Assembly (NCBI RefSeq): GCF_937912035.1
Contig: NZ_CALDPF010000040.1
Coordinates: 1 to 59,226 of the forward strand
DNA: 59,226 nucleotides
Direction: 5' to 3'
Source of the DNA: an uncultured Bacteroides sp.
Lineage (GTDB): Bacteria > Bacteroidota > Bacteroidia > Bacteroidales > Bacteroidaceae
Shown: piece by piece, positions 16,132 to 24,692 of the stretch
Layout: every line of letters begins with the position of its first letter
Numbering within the stretch: position 1 is the first letter of the stretch
Made by a program: the position numbers and the translations under genes
The notes under the pieces: model-generated
Told to the model about the DNA's origin: nothing
Databases searched by the model: none
Seen by the model: only the letters and a program-made list of their open reading frames with translations

Positions 16132-18600
16132 ATGAAAAATTATCTGTTACTATTTTCCCTTTTCTGTGGGTGTGCAGCTTATGCACAGCAAGCTGAAATA
16201 GATTTTGCGTATGCAAACTACAAAAAATATTATAAGGCTGAAGCGGCCGATTCTGACTCGGAGAAACTGGAGGCCATAAAAAAATTAAGAAGTTATTTCC
16301 ATGAAAATCCTTATAGGCTTAAAGTGTCGGACAATGGGGAAAAGGCTAAGGAGTTTCTGTCGAAATTGACAGACGAGGGGACGTTCTCTGATATGGATGC
16401 TACAGAACGTGAATTTGATAAGAACGATACATACAATAAAGGATATGCAAATACTACGGACGATGCTGCCGGTATCTTTATCGGTAATGCCATAAACAGA
16501 ATTTTCCAGATATGTAACGCATGTAATTTAGGATATTTGTCGGAAGAAGAAGCTTTGTCGGACAAGGTAATGAAGGCTATTAAGCATTATGGAATGCTTG
16601 AAATATCGCGTCGCAATGACCGCCCGCGTTTCCATGCTTCTTGTTTCGCCATACCTACGGCGGCAGTGAATGTTTATTTTGCAATGTTGGACCTGATGGA
16701 TAAGGCCGAGAGCGGTGAAGCCCGTCAGACGGTGGTTGATGCCTGTGATATGCTTAAGGTATTGGGACTTCAGGCATGGACACAACCTTTGAGAAATGAT
16801 GCTACGGATAATAATGTGGTATCGATAGAGAGATTCAGGAATCATGTCTGGTGGGTTGGAGGAAACGCGTTGGCATATCGCTCATTGTTGCCGGTTGCCG
16901 CAATGTACAGTTCTGTACCTATGATAGATTTGCTGGCTGAAGTTTGCAGACGAGGTATTAGTATGACCTCGCAGGTTACATATAATGATTCATTCTGGAC
17001 TGAAGGGTTTACGGCAGATGGTGCCGGATGGGGACATGGTATGCAGTGTCTGGTATGGGGATATCCTATTGACGGAGCATCTAATGCCTTGAATATGCTT
17101 ACAATGTTGCGTGGTACTCCATGGGCACAGCAGCTTGACAAGTCGAATACAGAAGCTCTGATGAACTTTTTCAGGGGAGGAAGCTGGTATTATTATAAGG
17201 GCTTCAGACTTCCGGGACTTGACAGAGGATCGTATATGTATAATCCTAATGAAAAGAGTATTCCATACGCGAAAATGCTTGATGGTGTTGTAAAGAACTG
17301 GCTGACATCTTTTACTCCCGAAGAACAGAAGGAACTTCTGGCTTTGCAGAAGGAAGTGAAGACCAACAGAATCTTCATGGAAGACTATCCTGACGGAATG
17401 TATCAGGGTATGAGATGGTTCTTCAATAACGATGACCTCATGAAGAAAACCGAGGATTATCATATCAATATAAATATGGCTTCGTTCAGGACGGATGGAC
17501 TGGAAAGTGCCGCCTTTGCGGATAACTATAATTTCTATCCTACGGATGGGGCTACATTGTTCCAGCGTAGCGGGGATGAATATTTCAAAGTAATGGGAGG
17601 ATGGGATGTGACAGCCATGCCTGGTGTAACTGCCAGAGAAGGTATGGACAAACTTACGCCTGTTACCAACTGGAGAGGATATTGCAGTAAACATAATTTT
17701 GCGGCTGGAGCTACAGATGGCGATGAAAATGGTGTGGCAGGAATAATCTTCGAGAAAATAAACGGTGCTAATAAGAAAGGAGTGAACGACAGGGGAGATG
17801 CTACCGAAAAGAAGAACAGGATATTGTATGGCTTTAAGGTGTATAAAGGATATTTTATTCTGGAAGATTATTTTGTGGCGTTGGGAGCCGGACTTACAAA
17901 CATGAAACCTGAAATAGAGGGTGACTTGCGCACTACAATAGATCAGACAGCATGGGTAGATGATGTGTATACTGTGAAAAAAGGAAAGAAAACTCCTGTT
18001 GCCAATGGTGAAGTAGTGACATTTAAATCGGATAAGAAAAATCCGGTGTGGATTTCGCAGAAAGGTAAGTTCAGCTATACTATTCTGCCGGAATTTACTA
18101 AGGAAGCATACGTTACGTGCGAGACTAAACCTGCTGACTGGAAGAAATATAATCCGGGAAACAAAATATCATCAACTACCCCTTCGGAGGTGAATATTCT
18201 GAGAGTATGGACCGAACATGGGCACGAGCCTGTAGGTGATAAATACGGTTACGTGGTTTATGCAGGAAGCGATACACCAAAGGGAAAATTACCGTTTGAA
18301 GTAATGAGTAATGATACTCTGGTACAGGCCGTAAGATTACTTGACAAGACTGTTGTGCAGGCTGTCTTTTATCCGGGTAATAAAGGTTTGAAGTATAAGG
18401 ATTTCTCAATGTCAGTATCTGCACCTGCTGCTGTAATGGTGAAAAAAGATGGTGGAAAGTATGAGATTTCCGTTACAGAAGCAACTATGAACTCTGAAAT
18501 AAAACATATCTTTGTTACTATAAACGGTAAAGAATATAAGGTGGAACTTCCTGTAGGATTACGTTGCGGAAGTTGCGTCACCGCTACTTTTGAGATGTAA
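16132..18600 (+). CDS. PL8-like polysaccharide lyase (probable glycosaminoglycan lyase), exported
   Basis: An 822-residue protein with a signal peptide ending AYA-QQ. An alpha-toroid domain (to about 400) is followed by beta-sandwich domains containing GWDVTAMPGVTAREG and KGYFILEDYFVALGAGL, typical of chondroitin AC/hyaluronate-lyase-fold enzymes. Candidate catalytic residues are H302 (GWGHGMQ), Y311 (WGYPIDG) and R365 (LDRGSYMY). The gaps H-to-Y of 9 and Y-to-R of 54 match what I recall for Flavobacterium chondroitin AC lyase (H225, Y234, R288). N245 may be the carboxylate-neutralising residue. It should cut uronic-acid-containing chains by beta-elimination, giving the unsaturated ends used by GH88. 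The substrate is inferred. A newer PL family of the same fold is possible. Confidence 0.75.
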   Translation: MKNYLLLFSLFCGCAAYAQQAEIDFAYANYKKYYKAEAADSDSEKLEAIKKLRSYFHENPYRLKVSDNGEKAKEFLSKLTDEGTFSDMDATEREFDKNDTYNKGYANTTDDAAGIFIGNAINRIFQICNACNLGYLSEEEALSDKVMKAIKHYGMLEISRRNDRPRFHASCFAIPTAAVNVYFAMLDLMDKAESGEARQTVVDACDMLKVLGLQAWTQPLRNDATDNNVVSIERFRNHVWWVGGNALAYRSLLPVAAMYSSVPMIDLLAEVCRRGISMTSQVTYNDSFWTEGFTADGAGWGHGMQCLVWGYPIDGASNALNMLTMLRGTPWAQQLDKSNTEALMNFFRGGSWYYYKGFRLPGLDRGSYMYNPNEKSIPYAKMLDGVVKNWLTSFTPEEQKELLALQKEVKTNRIFMEDYPDGMYQGMRWFFNNDDLMKKTEDYHININMASFRTDGLESAAFADNYNFYPTDGATLFQRSGDEYFKVMGGWDVTAMPGVTAREGMDKLTPVTNWRGYCSKHNFAAGATDGDENGVAGIIFEKINGANKKGVNDRGDATEKKNRILYGFKVYKGYFILEDYFVALGAGLTNMKPEIEGDLRTTIDQTAWVDDVYTVKKGKKTPVANGEVVTFKSDKKNPVWISQKGKFSYTILPEFTKEAYVTCETKPADWKKYNPGNKISSTTPSEVNILRVWTEHGHEPVGDKYGYVVYAGSDTPKGKLPFEVMSNDTLVQAVRLLDKTVVQAVFYPGNKGLKYKDFSMSVSAPAAVMVKKDGGKYEISVTEATMNSEIKHIFVTINGKEYKVELPVGLRCGSCVTATFEM

Positions 18601-18621
18601 ATTCAAATTCCATTTATTGGT

Positions 18622-19899
18622 ATGATAGCCCTTGTGGATTGTAATAATTTTTATGTATCATGCGAGCGAGTGTTCCGTCCGGATTTGCGGAACACTCCTT
18701 GTGTGGTATTATCCAACAACGACGGTTGTGTGATTGCTCGCAGTAATGAAGCAAAGGCATTGGGCATTAAGATGGGGGCACCGTTCTTTCAGATAAAAGG
18801 ATTGCTGGAAGAGAACGGTGTAGCTGTGTTCAGCAGTAATTATATTCTTTATGGGGATATGAGCCGTAGGGTAATGACATTGCTGTCTGCATACACTCCA
18901 AAGCTGGATATATATTCCATAGATGAGGCTTTTATGGATTTTTCCGGTATGGGTACGTCGGAACAGCTCCTTTCATACGCACGGGATATGGTAAGGTTTA
19001 TTACTAAGGGAACAGGAATACCGATATCTCTTGGGATAGCACCGACTAGGACCTTGGCAAAGATGGCAAGCAAGTTTGCGAAGAAATATAAGGGTTATCA
19101 TTCTGTCTGCATGATTGATACTGATGAAAAGAGGGAAAAGGCTTTGAAGCTTTTCGATATAGCCGATGTATGGGGAATAGGTAGGAGAATATCTGTCAGA
19201 CTGAAAAGCATAGGAGTGGAAACTGCCTGGGATTTCGTGCAGAAATCGGAATCGTGGGTGAGAAAGGAACTTACAGTAACAGGCCTGCGCACGTGGAAAG
19301 AGTTGCATGGCGAGAGTTGTATCAGTGTAGAGGAGTTGCCCAACAAGAAGTCGATATGTACCAGCCGCAGTTTTGCTGATGAAGGATTGAACAGTCTTGA
19401 TGTGCTGGAAGAGGCTGTAGCCAATTTTGCAGCTCATTGCTCACGCAAGCTGAAGGAAGACAGGTCTGTGTGCGGAGCCATGACTGTGTTTGCCTATACC
19501 AGCCGGTTCAGAAATGATTTGCCTAGCGATTATCTTCAGGCTAATGTGTATTTTCCTGTACCGACAAACGATGTGATGGAGCTTGTATCGGGAGCGGTGA
19601 GAATCCTGAGGGAGAAATGGCATTCGGGTAATGATGGGTATTTTTATAAAAAAGCGGGAGTTATAGTGTGGGATATATGTAGCGACTCAGCTGTGCAGGG
19701 AGATCTGTTCGACTCTGTAGACCGGGTGAAAAGATCGGCTCTTACAAAAGCTATAGACGAAATAAACCGTAAAAACGGTTTTAATGCCGTAAGGATGGCT
19801 GTTCAGGGTTCTGATATGAAGTGGAAAATGAAGAGCGAACATGTATCAAAGCGATTCACTACTAATATCAATGAAATAATAGATGTGCATTTGGATTGA
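18622..19899 (+). CDS. umuC: DNA polymerase V-type Y-family polymerase UmuC
   Basis: A 425-residue translesion polymerase. Metal ligands are D6 (LVDCNNFYVSCE) and D101-E102 (YSIDEAF). The thumb, little-finger and C-terminal UmuC regions follow. A beta-clamp-binding motif QGDLF is visible at 359-363. It starts 21 bp after the lyase stop and may be read from that transcript or from an unseen promoter. Its partner umuD is on the opposite strand, tail to tail with 6 bp between stop codons, instead of upstream in the usual umuDC operon. Confidence 0.93.
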   Translation: MIALVDCNNFYVSCERVFRPDLRNTPCVVLSNNDGCVIARSNEAKALGIKMGAPFFQIKGLLEENGVAVFSSNYILYGDMSRRVMTLLSAYTPKLDIYSIDEAFMDFSGMGTSEQLLSYARDMVRFITKGTGIPISLGIAPTRTLAKMASKFAKKYKGYHSVCMIDTDEKREKALKLFDIADVWGIGRRISVRLKSIGVETAWDFVQKSESWVRKELTVTGLRTWKELHGESCISVEELPNKKSICTSRSFADEGLNSLDVLEEAVANFAAHCSRKLKEDRSVCGAMTVFAYTSRFRNDLPSDYLQANVYFPVPTNDVMELVSGAVRILREKWHSGNDGYFYKKAGVIVWDICSDSAVQGDLFDSVDRVKRSALTKAIDEINRKNGFNAVRMAVQGSDMKWKMKSEHVSKRFTTNINEIIDVHLD

Positions 19900-19905
19900 A
19901 ATCAT

Positions 19906-20361
19906 TCATTCTCTTTTTCTTTTTGACCTTATAAGCTGCCGTTTGATATTATATGTCAGTACGCCCCAGATTATGAAATCGTTCTCCTCCGTAATCTTTA
20001 TCGGCGGATAATCATCATTGCCGGGAACAAGCCAAAGGCAACAGCCGTCGGCATCCTTTTCGATTCTTTTCAGGGTGAATTCTCCGTCAATGAATGCCAC
20101 TACTATATCTCCGTCCAATGGCTCGATGCTTTTGTCAATCACCAGCAGGTCGCCGTCCGATATGCCGAATCCTGTCATGGAATTTCCTACGGCACGGGCA
20201 TAGAATGTTGTGGCAGGATGTGATATAAGCTCTTTGTTCAGATCGATTGAATCGGTCATATAATCCTGCGCCGGACTGGGAAAACCGGCACGTATACCTT
20301 CGCCTGCTATGGGTAAGTCGAGTTCCGTACTTAAGTCTGCTGAATAGAATATTAGTTTCAT
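19906..20361 (-). CDS. umuD: UmuD (LexA-like S24 self-cleaving protein)
   Basis: A 151-residue UmuD. The self-cleavage site is A25-G26 (IRAGFPSP), the catalytic Ser is S61 (VGNSMTG) and the Lys is K98 (TLKRIE). After RecA-assisted cleavage, UmuD' would join UmuC as polymerase V. It is convergent with umuC and divergent from the HpaII-like gene, sharing a 56-bp control region. A -7 element TAACTTTG (minus, 20374-20367) lies only 5 bp before the start codon, so the message may be almost leaderless. Confidence 0.93.
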   Translation of the reverse strand: MKLIFYSADLSTELDLPIAGEGIRAGFPSPAQDYMTDSIDLNKELISHPATTFYARAVGNSMTGFGISDGDLLVIDKSIEPLDGDIVVAFIDGEFTLKRIEKDADGCCLWLVPGNDDYPPIKITEENDFIIWGVLTYNIKRQLIRSKRKRE

Positions 20362-20417
20362 GGCTGCAAAGTTAAATAAATATCCGTATCTTTGCGGCAG
20401 ATTAATAATGATAATTT
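20362..20417. promoter_or_regulatory. Compact divergent promoter region, umuD / HpaII-like gene
   Basis: Two -7 elements diverge within 28 bp: TAACTTTG on the minus strand (20374-20367) and TATCTTTG on the plus strand (20387-20394). Upstream contacts of each promoter must overlap the other. I see no recognisable SOS box, but the Bacteroidales LexA site is not something I can match by eye. Confidence 0.55.
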
Positions 20418-21506
20418 ATGGCATTTGAAGCAACAAAAAGAGAATGGGGCGAACTTTACGCTTTCTTTCGTATTCTGGCAGACGGATATGTGTATGCCGG
20501 AACTCCTGACGTGAAGCGCAATGAGGCGCATAAAATACCGGTGGCTATGGTACAGCGTGAAGAACACGATGGAACTCGCCAATATGTTATAGAGAACGAC
20601 TATATCAACGTGAAAGGTGAGAATATCGACAAGAAGATTCCACGTGAAGATTTCGATACTGTGGCAGAGTTGATAAGGGAAGCTATAAAGAACACTTCTG
20701 GCAATGACGTTATGTCGCCGGATGGGGTAGAGGAGTTCCTTGACGAAGTGGCTATTTTCAATCTAGAGGCTCAGACTGAGGACCGTACGGACTTCTCTGT
20801 TGCATTCTATAGTGCAGATGCTCCGCTAACAGGCTTCTGTGTACGTTCAAGAATGGGAGGTAAGATGCTGCCTCTGCTGGACGGAGGACGTTCTGCCAAC
20901 TTCAAGTTCGAACAGTCGGGGGTGAAGTTTGCTGTTCCGACAATAAACAAAATCAATGCGGAAGGCGAGGAAGATGACGTTACGAGCCGCATGCTGATGA
21001 TAGAGCGTCTGGGTGGCGTACTTAAATATAATGACGTGGCCGACAAGATATTTAGAAGTAATCTCTCTATGATAGACCTTCATGCAGGACGTATGTTTGC
21101 TGAGATGACACGTATCATGTGGCTGGACGGCATAACAAAGGTGTCCGAACTTACTGAGGAAATAAAGAAGATGAATCCGCTCAAGATTAAGGATGAGCTT
21201 ATAAACAAGCATGGCTATTATGAATATAAGGTGAAGGAGCTGCTATTGGCTCTTGCTATGGGTATGCGTCCTGCGAAGATGTATAACGGCACTGATTCCG
21301 CAATATCCGGTTTCCTGTTCGTTACTGCAGATGGTGATGTGCTATGTTATCAGAAGGCTTTCAGACAGGTGTTTGCGGATTTTCTCTATCAGAACACACG
21401 TTTGGAAAAGGGTTCAACAGAGAAAGACAAGTATGGGTATCTGGAGAGAGAAAACGGAGTATATTATTTCAAACTGAACTTGAAGATAGGACTTTTGAAA
21501 CGATAA
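20418..21506 (+). CDS. HpaII-family restriction-endonuclease-like protein
   Basis: A 362-residue protein that resembles the HpaII (CCGG) restriction endonuclease family along its whole length. Shared blocks are an N-terminal REWGELYAFFRILADG, a central GFCVRSRMG followed by NFKFE, and the C-terminal NTRLEKGST, DKYGYLERENG and YFKLNLKIG. These are recognised from memory of the family, not from a search. In family members I recall the central block as GFSIKSQLG, whose lysine would be catalytic. Here that position is R143, which might lower or abolish cleavage. No DNA methyltransferase is adjacent or elsewhere in the window. It is divergent from umuD, so damage-linked expression is possible but unproven. 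Confidence 0.72.
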   Translation: MAFEATKREWGELYAFFRILADGYVYAGTPDVKRNEAHKIPVAMVQREEHDGTRQYVIENDYINVKGENIDKKIPREDFDTVAELIREAIKNTSGNDVMSPDGVEEFLDEVAIFNLEAQTEDRTDFSVAFYSADAPLTGFCVRSRMGGKMLPLLDGGRSANFKFEQSGVKFAVPTINKINAEGEEDDVTSRMLMIERLGGVLKYNDVADKIFRSNLSMIDLHAGRMFAEMTRIMWLDGITKVSELTEEIKKMNPLKIKDELINKHGYYEYKVKELLLALAMGMRPAKMYNGTDSAISGFLFVTADGDVLCYQKAFRQVFADFLYQNTRLEKGSTEKDKYGYLERENGVYYFKLNLKIGLLKR

Positions 21507-21521
21507 TATAATAACGATAAT

Positions 21522-21568
21522 ATCATAATAAAAACGGCAGCTTCATCAGCTGCCGTTTTTATTATGAT
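21522..21568. terminator. Strong bidirectional terminator after the HpaII-like gene
   Basis: A perfect 21-bp inverted repeat (21522-21542 and 21548-21568) has GC core ACGGCAGCT, a 5-base loop and A/T tracts on both sides. It overlaps the stop codon of the minus-strand gene at 21562. Confidence 0.9.
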
Positions 21569-21948
21569 ACCATATTGATGATAAATTCACGTTGTAAAGA
21601 GTAAGTTCCGCTGTTCTTTTGTAGATATTTCAATAGAAATATTCCATCCTGTTTAAGTCTTGATTTTAGTAACAGCTCGCTTTCAGGTGTCTCTTCAGAG
21701 AATAATAACAGACTTACCGCTATCAGTTCCAGTTTCTCCATACCGTTTTCGGAACCGGAATATTGGCTGATAAGTTCGTCTGTACTCATGTCTGTCAGCT
21801 CTTTGGGACTTACTCCAAGCATTTCATGAGTGGTATATTCATAAGTGTCAAACTCTTTCTTATCCAATTTCCTTTTCTTGATTATCGCATTGGCAATCAG
21901 AGATATTATTTCTTGAATCATCCTTATGATATAATCCTGCTTTATCAT
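21562..21948 (-). CDS. Small protein of unknown function (resembles DUF6483)
   Basis: A 128-residue soluble protein, mostly alpha-helical, starting KQDYIIRMIQEIISLIANAI, which resembles the N-terminus of DUF6483 proteins. It has no signal peptide and no catalytic motif I recognise. A charged KKRKLDKKE turn near residue 30 is followed by a helical repeat-like part with SPKELTDMS and SEETPESEL, as in TPR-like scaffolds. It begins 22 bp after the GH13 stop on the same strand, so the two are probably co-transcribed. The function is unknown. Confidence 0.6.
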   Translation of the reverse strand: MIKQDYIIRMIQEIISLIANAIIKKRKLDKKEFDTYEYTTHEMLGVSPKELTDMSTDELISQYSGSENGMEKLELIAVSLLLFSEETPESELLLKSRLKQDGIFLLKYLQKNSGTYSLQREFIINMVS

Positions 21949-21970
21949 GTTCAGTTAATGATTGCGAAAT

Positions 21971-23671
21971 TTATTTCAGTTTTATCTTCAATATCTTACC
22001 GCTATGTGCCGGTAGGTCTGTTCCGACAGGTTTTGTAGAGGTAAAGTTTATCTTTTCTTCTTTACCTGTCAGCAAATCCTTAACTTTGATGTTTTCCATT
22101 TGTGGCATTGACAGATATTGGAAAGCATGTTCCGGAATATTTATTGCCACTCGCATATTCATATCGCCAAAGTTGACAGCTATAAGTAATACTTCGTCTT
22201 CATATTTTCTTAAGAAGGCGTACTGTTTATGCTCGTCCATTTGCCATCCGTTCATATTGACGTACATGAGGTCAAAGAATGCACCGTGCGAGATACACTT
22301 TTCTTCGTTGCAGATATTCAGAAGTGTTTTATAGAAGTTTCTGATGCTTTTCTCCTTAGTATTCAGCAAATGGGTATTGAATCTTCCGTGGTTGGTCCAG
22401 CGGCGTATGCTGTCGATACTCCAATAATCGAATATTGTTGTACGTCCGTCTCTTCCGCTAAAACCTTCTGTGTCCATTCCGCTTTCTCCAAGTTCCTGAC
22501 CGAAGTAAATCATGACAGGGTTAGTGCTCATACATGCCGATACAATCATCGCAGGGAATGCTTTGTGGGCATTACCGGCGAAGTATTCGGAAGCAATTCG
22601 CTGCTCGTCATGATTCTCAAGGAAATTGAGCATGTGTCTCTGAATGTCGTTTATGCTTTGCCAGCATCCTGTTATGGCTGTGGCAGAGGCATTGTTGGAA
22701 ATTATAGCTCTCAGAGTGTCGTACAATCCAACCTTATCGTACAGATAGTCGAAATGCCCGTTGAAGATATAGTTCCTGTATTCTTGCGGATTGTAAACTT
22801 CGGCAATGAATATTATGTCAGGATGGTTCTCTTTAACCTTAGGAATTGCCCATCCCCAGAATTCGCATGGAACCATTTCTGCCATGTCACATCTGAAACC
22901 GTCTATGCCTTTAGATGCCCAGAAGAGCAGAATGTCGAGCATCTTGGTCCATGTATTCGGTATAGGAGAGAAGTGGCAACCTGTATTGTTGTAGTAATCT
23001 ATTCCGTAATTCAGTTTTATGGTTTCATACCAGTCTGTTCTGTTTGGCCATGCATCAAACTTGTTGTTGCCTGTAGCCTTGGCAGGTTTTTCTGTATACC
23101 TTCCTGCTTTTGGATCGTACAGGTCGATGTCGCCTTTCAGTTCCTCGCTAGGGATATAATAGAAGTTATTGTTTGGACTGAATGATACTGTTGTATCGTC
23201 GTCCTCGCCCAGGTCTTTCACACCTTCAGGTTTTGCAAGCGATTTGTATTGCCTTGCCACATGATTGGGAACGAAGTCGATAATCATCTTCATACCTGCT
23301 TCGTGTGTTCTTGCTACCAAAGCCTCAAATTCCTCCATTCGCTTGTCAACATTAACAGCCAGGTCAGGATCGATGTCGTAATAATCTTTAATGGCGTATG
23401 GTGAGCCTGCTTTACCTTTTACTACTGCCGGATGATCTTTGCTTAATCCGTAGCGTGTGTAGTCTGTCTGTGTAGCATGCGCTATAACTCCTGTATACCA
23501 GATGTGTGTAGTCCCAAGCTTCTTTATTTCTGCCAAGGCCTGCTCTGTGAAATTATCCATTTTCCCGCATCCGTTTTCGTCTATGCTTCCGTTGGTCTTG
23601 CATGTGAGGACCTGATTGCCGAACAGACGTGTAAAGACTTGATATATAATGATTTTTTCCTCAGGATTCAT
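21971..23671 (-). CDS. GH13 alpha-amylase-family glycosidase, cytoplasmic
   Basis: A 566-residue (beta/alpha)8 enzyme without a signal peptide, so intracellular. The conserved GH13 regions are DFVPNH (132-137), GFRCDMAE with nucleophile D262, FIAEVYN with acid E291, and ENHDEQR with D355. It should act on alpha-1,4- or alpha-1,1-linked glucans or oligosaccharides. The subfamily and product cannot be set by eye. It lies after fabD on the same strand but is separated from it by a strong terminator, so it is expressed separately, with the small gene downstream. Confidence 0.88.
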   Translation of the reverse strand: MNPEEKIIIYQVFTRLFGNQVLTCKTNGSIDENGCGKMDNFTEQALAEIKKLGTTHIWYTGVIAHATQTDYTRYGLSKDHPAVVKGKAGSPYAIKDYYDIDPDLAVNVDKRMEEFEALVARTHEAGMKMIIDFVPNHVARQYKSLAKPEGVKDLGEDDDTTVSFSPNNNFYYIPSEELKGDIDLYDPKAGRYTEKPAKATGNNKFDAWPNRTDWYETIKLNYGIDYYNNTGCHFSPIPNTWTKMLDILLFWASKGIDGFRCDMAEMVPCEFWGWAIPKVKENHPDIIFIAEVYNPQEYRNYIFNGHFDYLYDKVGLYDTLRAIISNNASATAITGCWQSINDIQRHMLNFLENHDEQRIASEYFAGNAHKAFPAMIVSACMSTNPVMIYFGQELGESGMDTEGFSGRDGRTTIFDYWSIDSIRRWTNHGRFNTHLLNTKEKSIRNFYKTLLNICNEEKCISHGAFFDLMYVNMNGWQMDEHKQYAFLRKYEDEVLLIAVNFGDMNMRVAINIPEHAFQYLSMPQMENIKVKDLLTGKEEKINFTSTKPVGTDLPAHSGKILKIKLK

Positions 23672-23690
23672 AGGATTGAAGTTTATGGTT

Positions 23691-23733
23691 TAAAAAAAAG
23701 ACACGTATTGTACCTTATGGTTAATACGTGTCT
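23691..23733 (-). terminator. Terminator after fabD
   Basis: AGACACGTATT (23699-23709) pairs perfectly with AATACGTGTCT (23723-23733). On the minus strand it is followed by an 8-base T tract. The arm contains ACACGTA, but this is a standard terminator and not one of the 22-bp arrays. Confidence 0.9.
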
Positions 23734-23746
23734 GATTCTGTTGATA

Positions 23747-24634
23747 TTATTCAATGCCGTGGGCATTAGCTTCTTTGTTTATTTTCTTGATAAGTCCCTG
23801 AAGAACTGCTCCAGGACCACATTCTGTAAATTCGTCAGCTCCGTCTGCTATCATATTCTGAACAGTCTGTGTCCATCTTACAGAAGCTGTCAGCTGAGCA
23901 ACAAGGTTTGCTTTGATTTGAGCAGGGTCTGTATATGGTTTTGCGTCTACATTCTGATATACAGGACATTTTGGAGTATGGAACTCTGTAGCATTGATTG
24001 CCGCTTCAAGTTCAACTTTTGCAGGATCCATAAGCGGAGAGTGGAATGCACCACCGACTTTTAGAGGAAGAGCACGTTTTGCTCCTGCTTCTTTCATAAG
24101 CTCACAAGCCTTATTGATACCTTCTATAGAACCTGAGATAACAATCTGTCCAGGGCAGTTATAGTTTGCTGCAACACAAACTTCACCTTCTGCAGAAACT
24201 TTAGCACAGATTTCCTCTACTTTCTCGTCTGGAAGAGCGATGATGGCAGCCATTGTTGAAGGTTGTGCCTCGCATGCTTTCTGCATAGCCATTGCACGTG
24301 CATAAACCAGTTTCAGACCATCCTCGAAAGAAAGAGCTCCGGCTGCTACCAGTGCTGAGAATTCTCCAAGTGAATGTCCTGCTGTCATTTCAGGTTTGAA
24401 ATTTTCGCCCATGCAGAGTGCTGAGATTACAGAGTGAAGGAATACGGCAGGCTGAGTAACCTTTGTCTGACGCAAGTCTTCGTCTGTACCGTTGAACATT
24501 ATATCTGTGATACGATAGCCTAAAATATCGTTAGCTTTTTCAAAAAGTTCTTTGGCTAATGCTGAATTTTCGTACAGGTCTTTACCCATTCCAACAAACT
24601 GGGCACCCTGTCCCGGGAATACAAATGCTTTCAT
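23747..24634 (-). CDS. fabD: Malonyl-CoA:ACP transacylase
   Basis: A 295-residue enzyme that loads malonyl groups onto acyl carrier protein for type II fatty acid synthesis. Motifs are FPGQGAQ at the N-terminus, the nucleophile S88 in GHSLGE, the CoA-arginine region around YARAMAMQ, and the active-site His in GGAFHSPLM. The length is typical. A -7-like element TACCTTTG (minus, 24675-24668) lies 33 bp upstream. It sits alone, apart from other fab genes. Confidence 0.95.
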   Translation of the reverse strand: MKAFVFPGQGAQFVGMGKDLYENSALAKELFEKANDILGYRITDIMFNGTDEDLRQTKVTQPAVFLHSVISALCMGENFKPEMTAGHSLGEFSALVAAGALSFEDGLKLVYARAMAMQKACEAQPSTMAAIIALPDEKVEEICAKVSAEGEVCVAANYNCPGQIVISGSIEGINKACELMKEAGAKRALPLKVGGAFHSPLMDPAKVELEAAINATEFHTPKCPVYQNVDAKPYTDPAQIKANLVAQLTASVRWTQTVQNMIADGADEFTECGPGAVLQGLIKKINKEANAHGIE

Positions 24635-24692
24635 GATTTTTCTATTTAATAATTATTGAAATTGCTGCAAAGGTAATGATTTTTTCAAATAA

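Noticed and set aside
18622..21948. umuCD and HpaII-like genes as part of a prophage or mobile island
   Set aside because: No integrase, attachment repeats or phage genes flank the segment. Base composition by eye is like the neighbours.
22229..23185. Long plus-strand open frame of 318 codons inside the GH13 gene
   Set aside because: It is antisense to a clear GH13 enzyme, its translation has no family features, and it results from codon bias of the true gene.
23691..23733. ACACGTATT/AATACGTGT inverted repeat as a single-unit member of the ACACG family
   Set aside because: It has a 13-base loop and an 8-base T tract, so it is a standard terminator. The core spacing does not match ACACG-NN-CGTGT.
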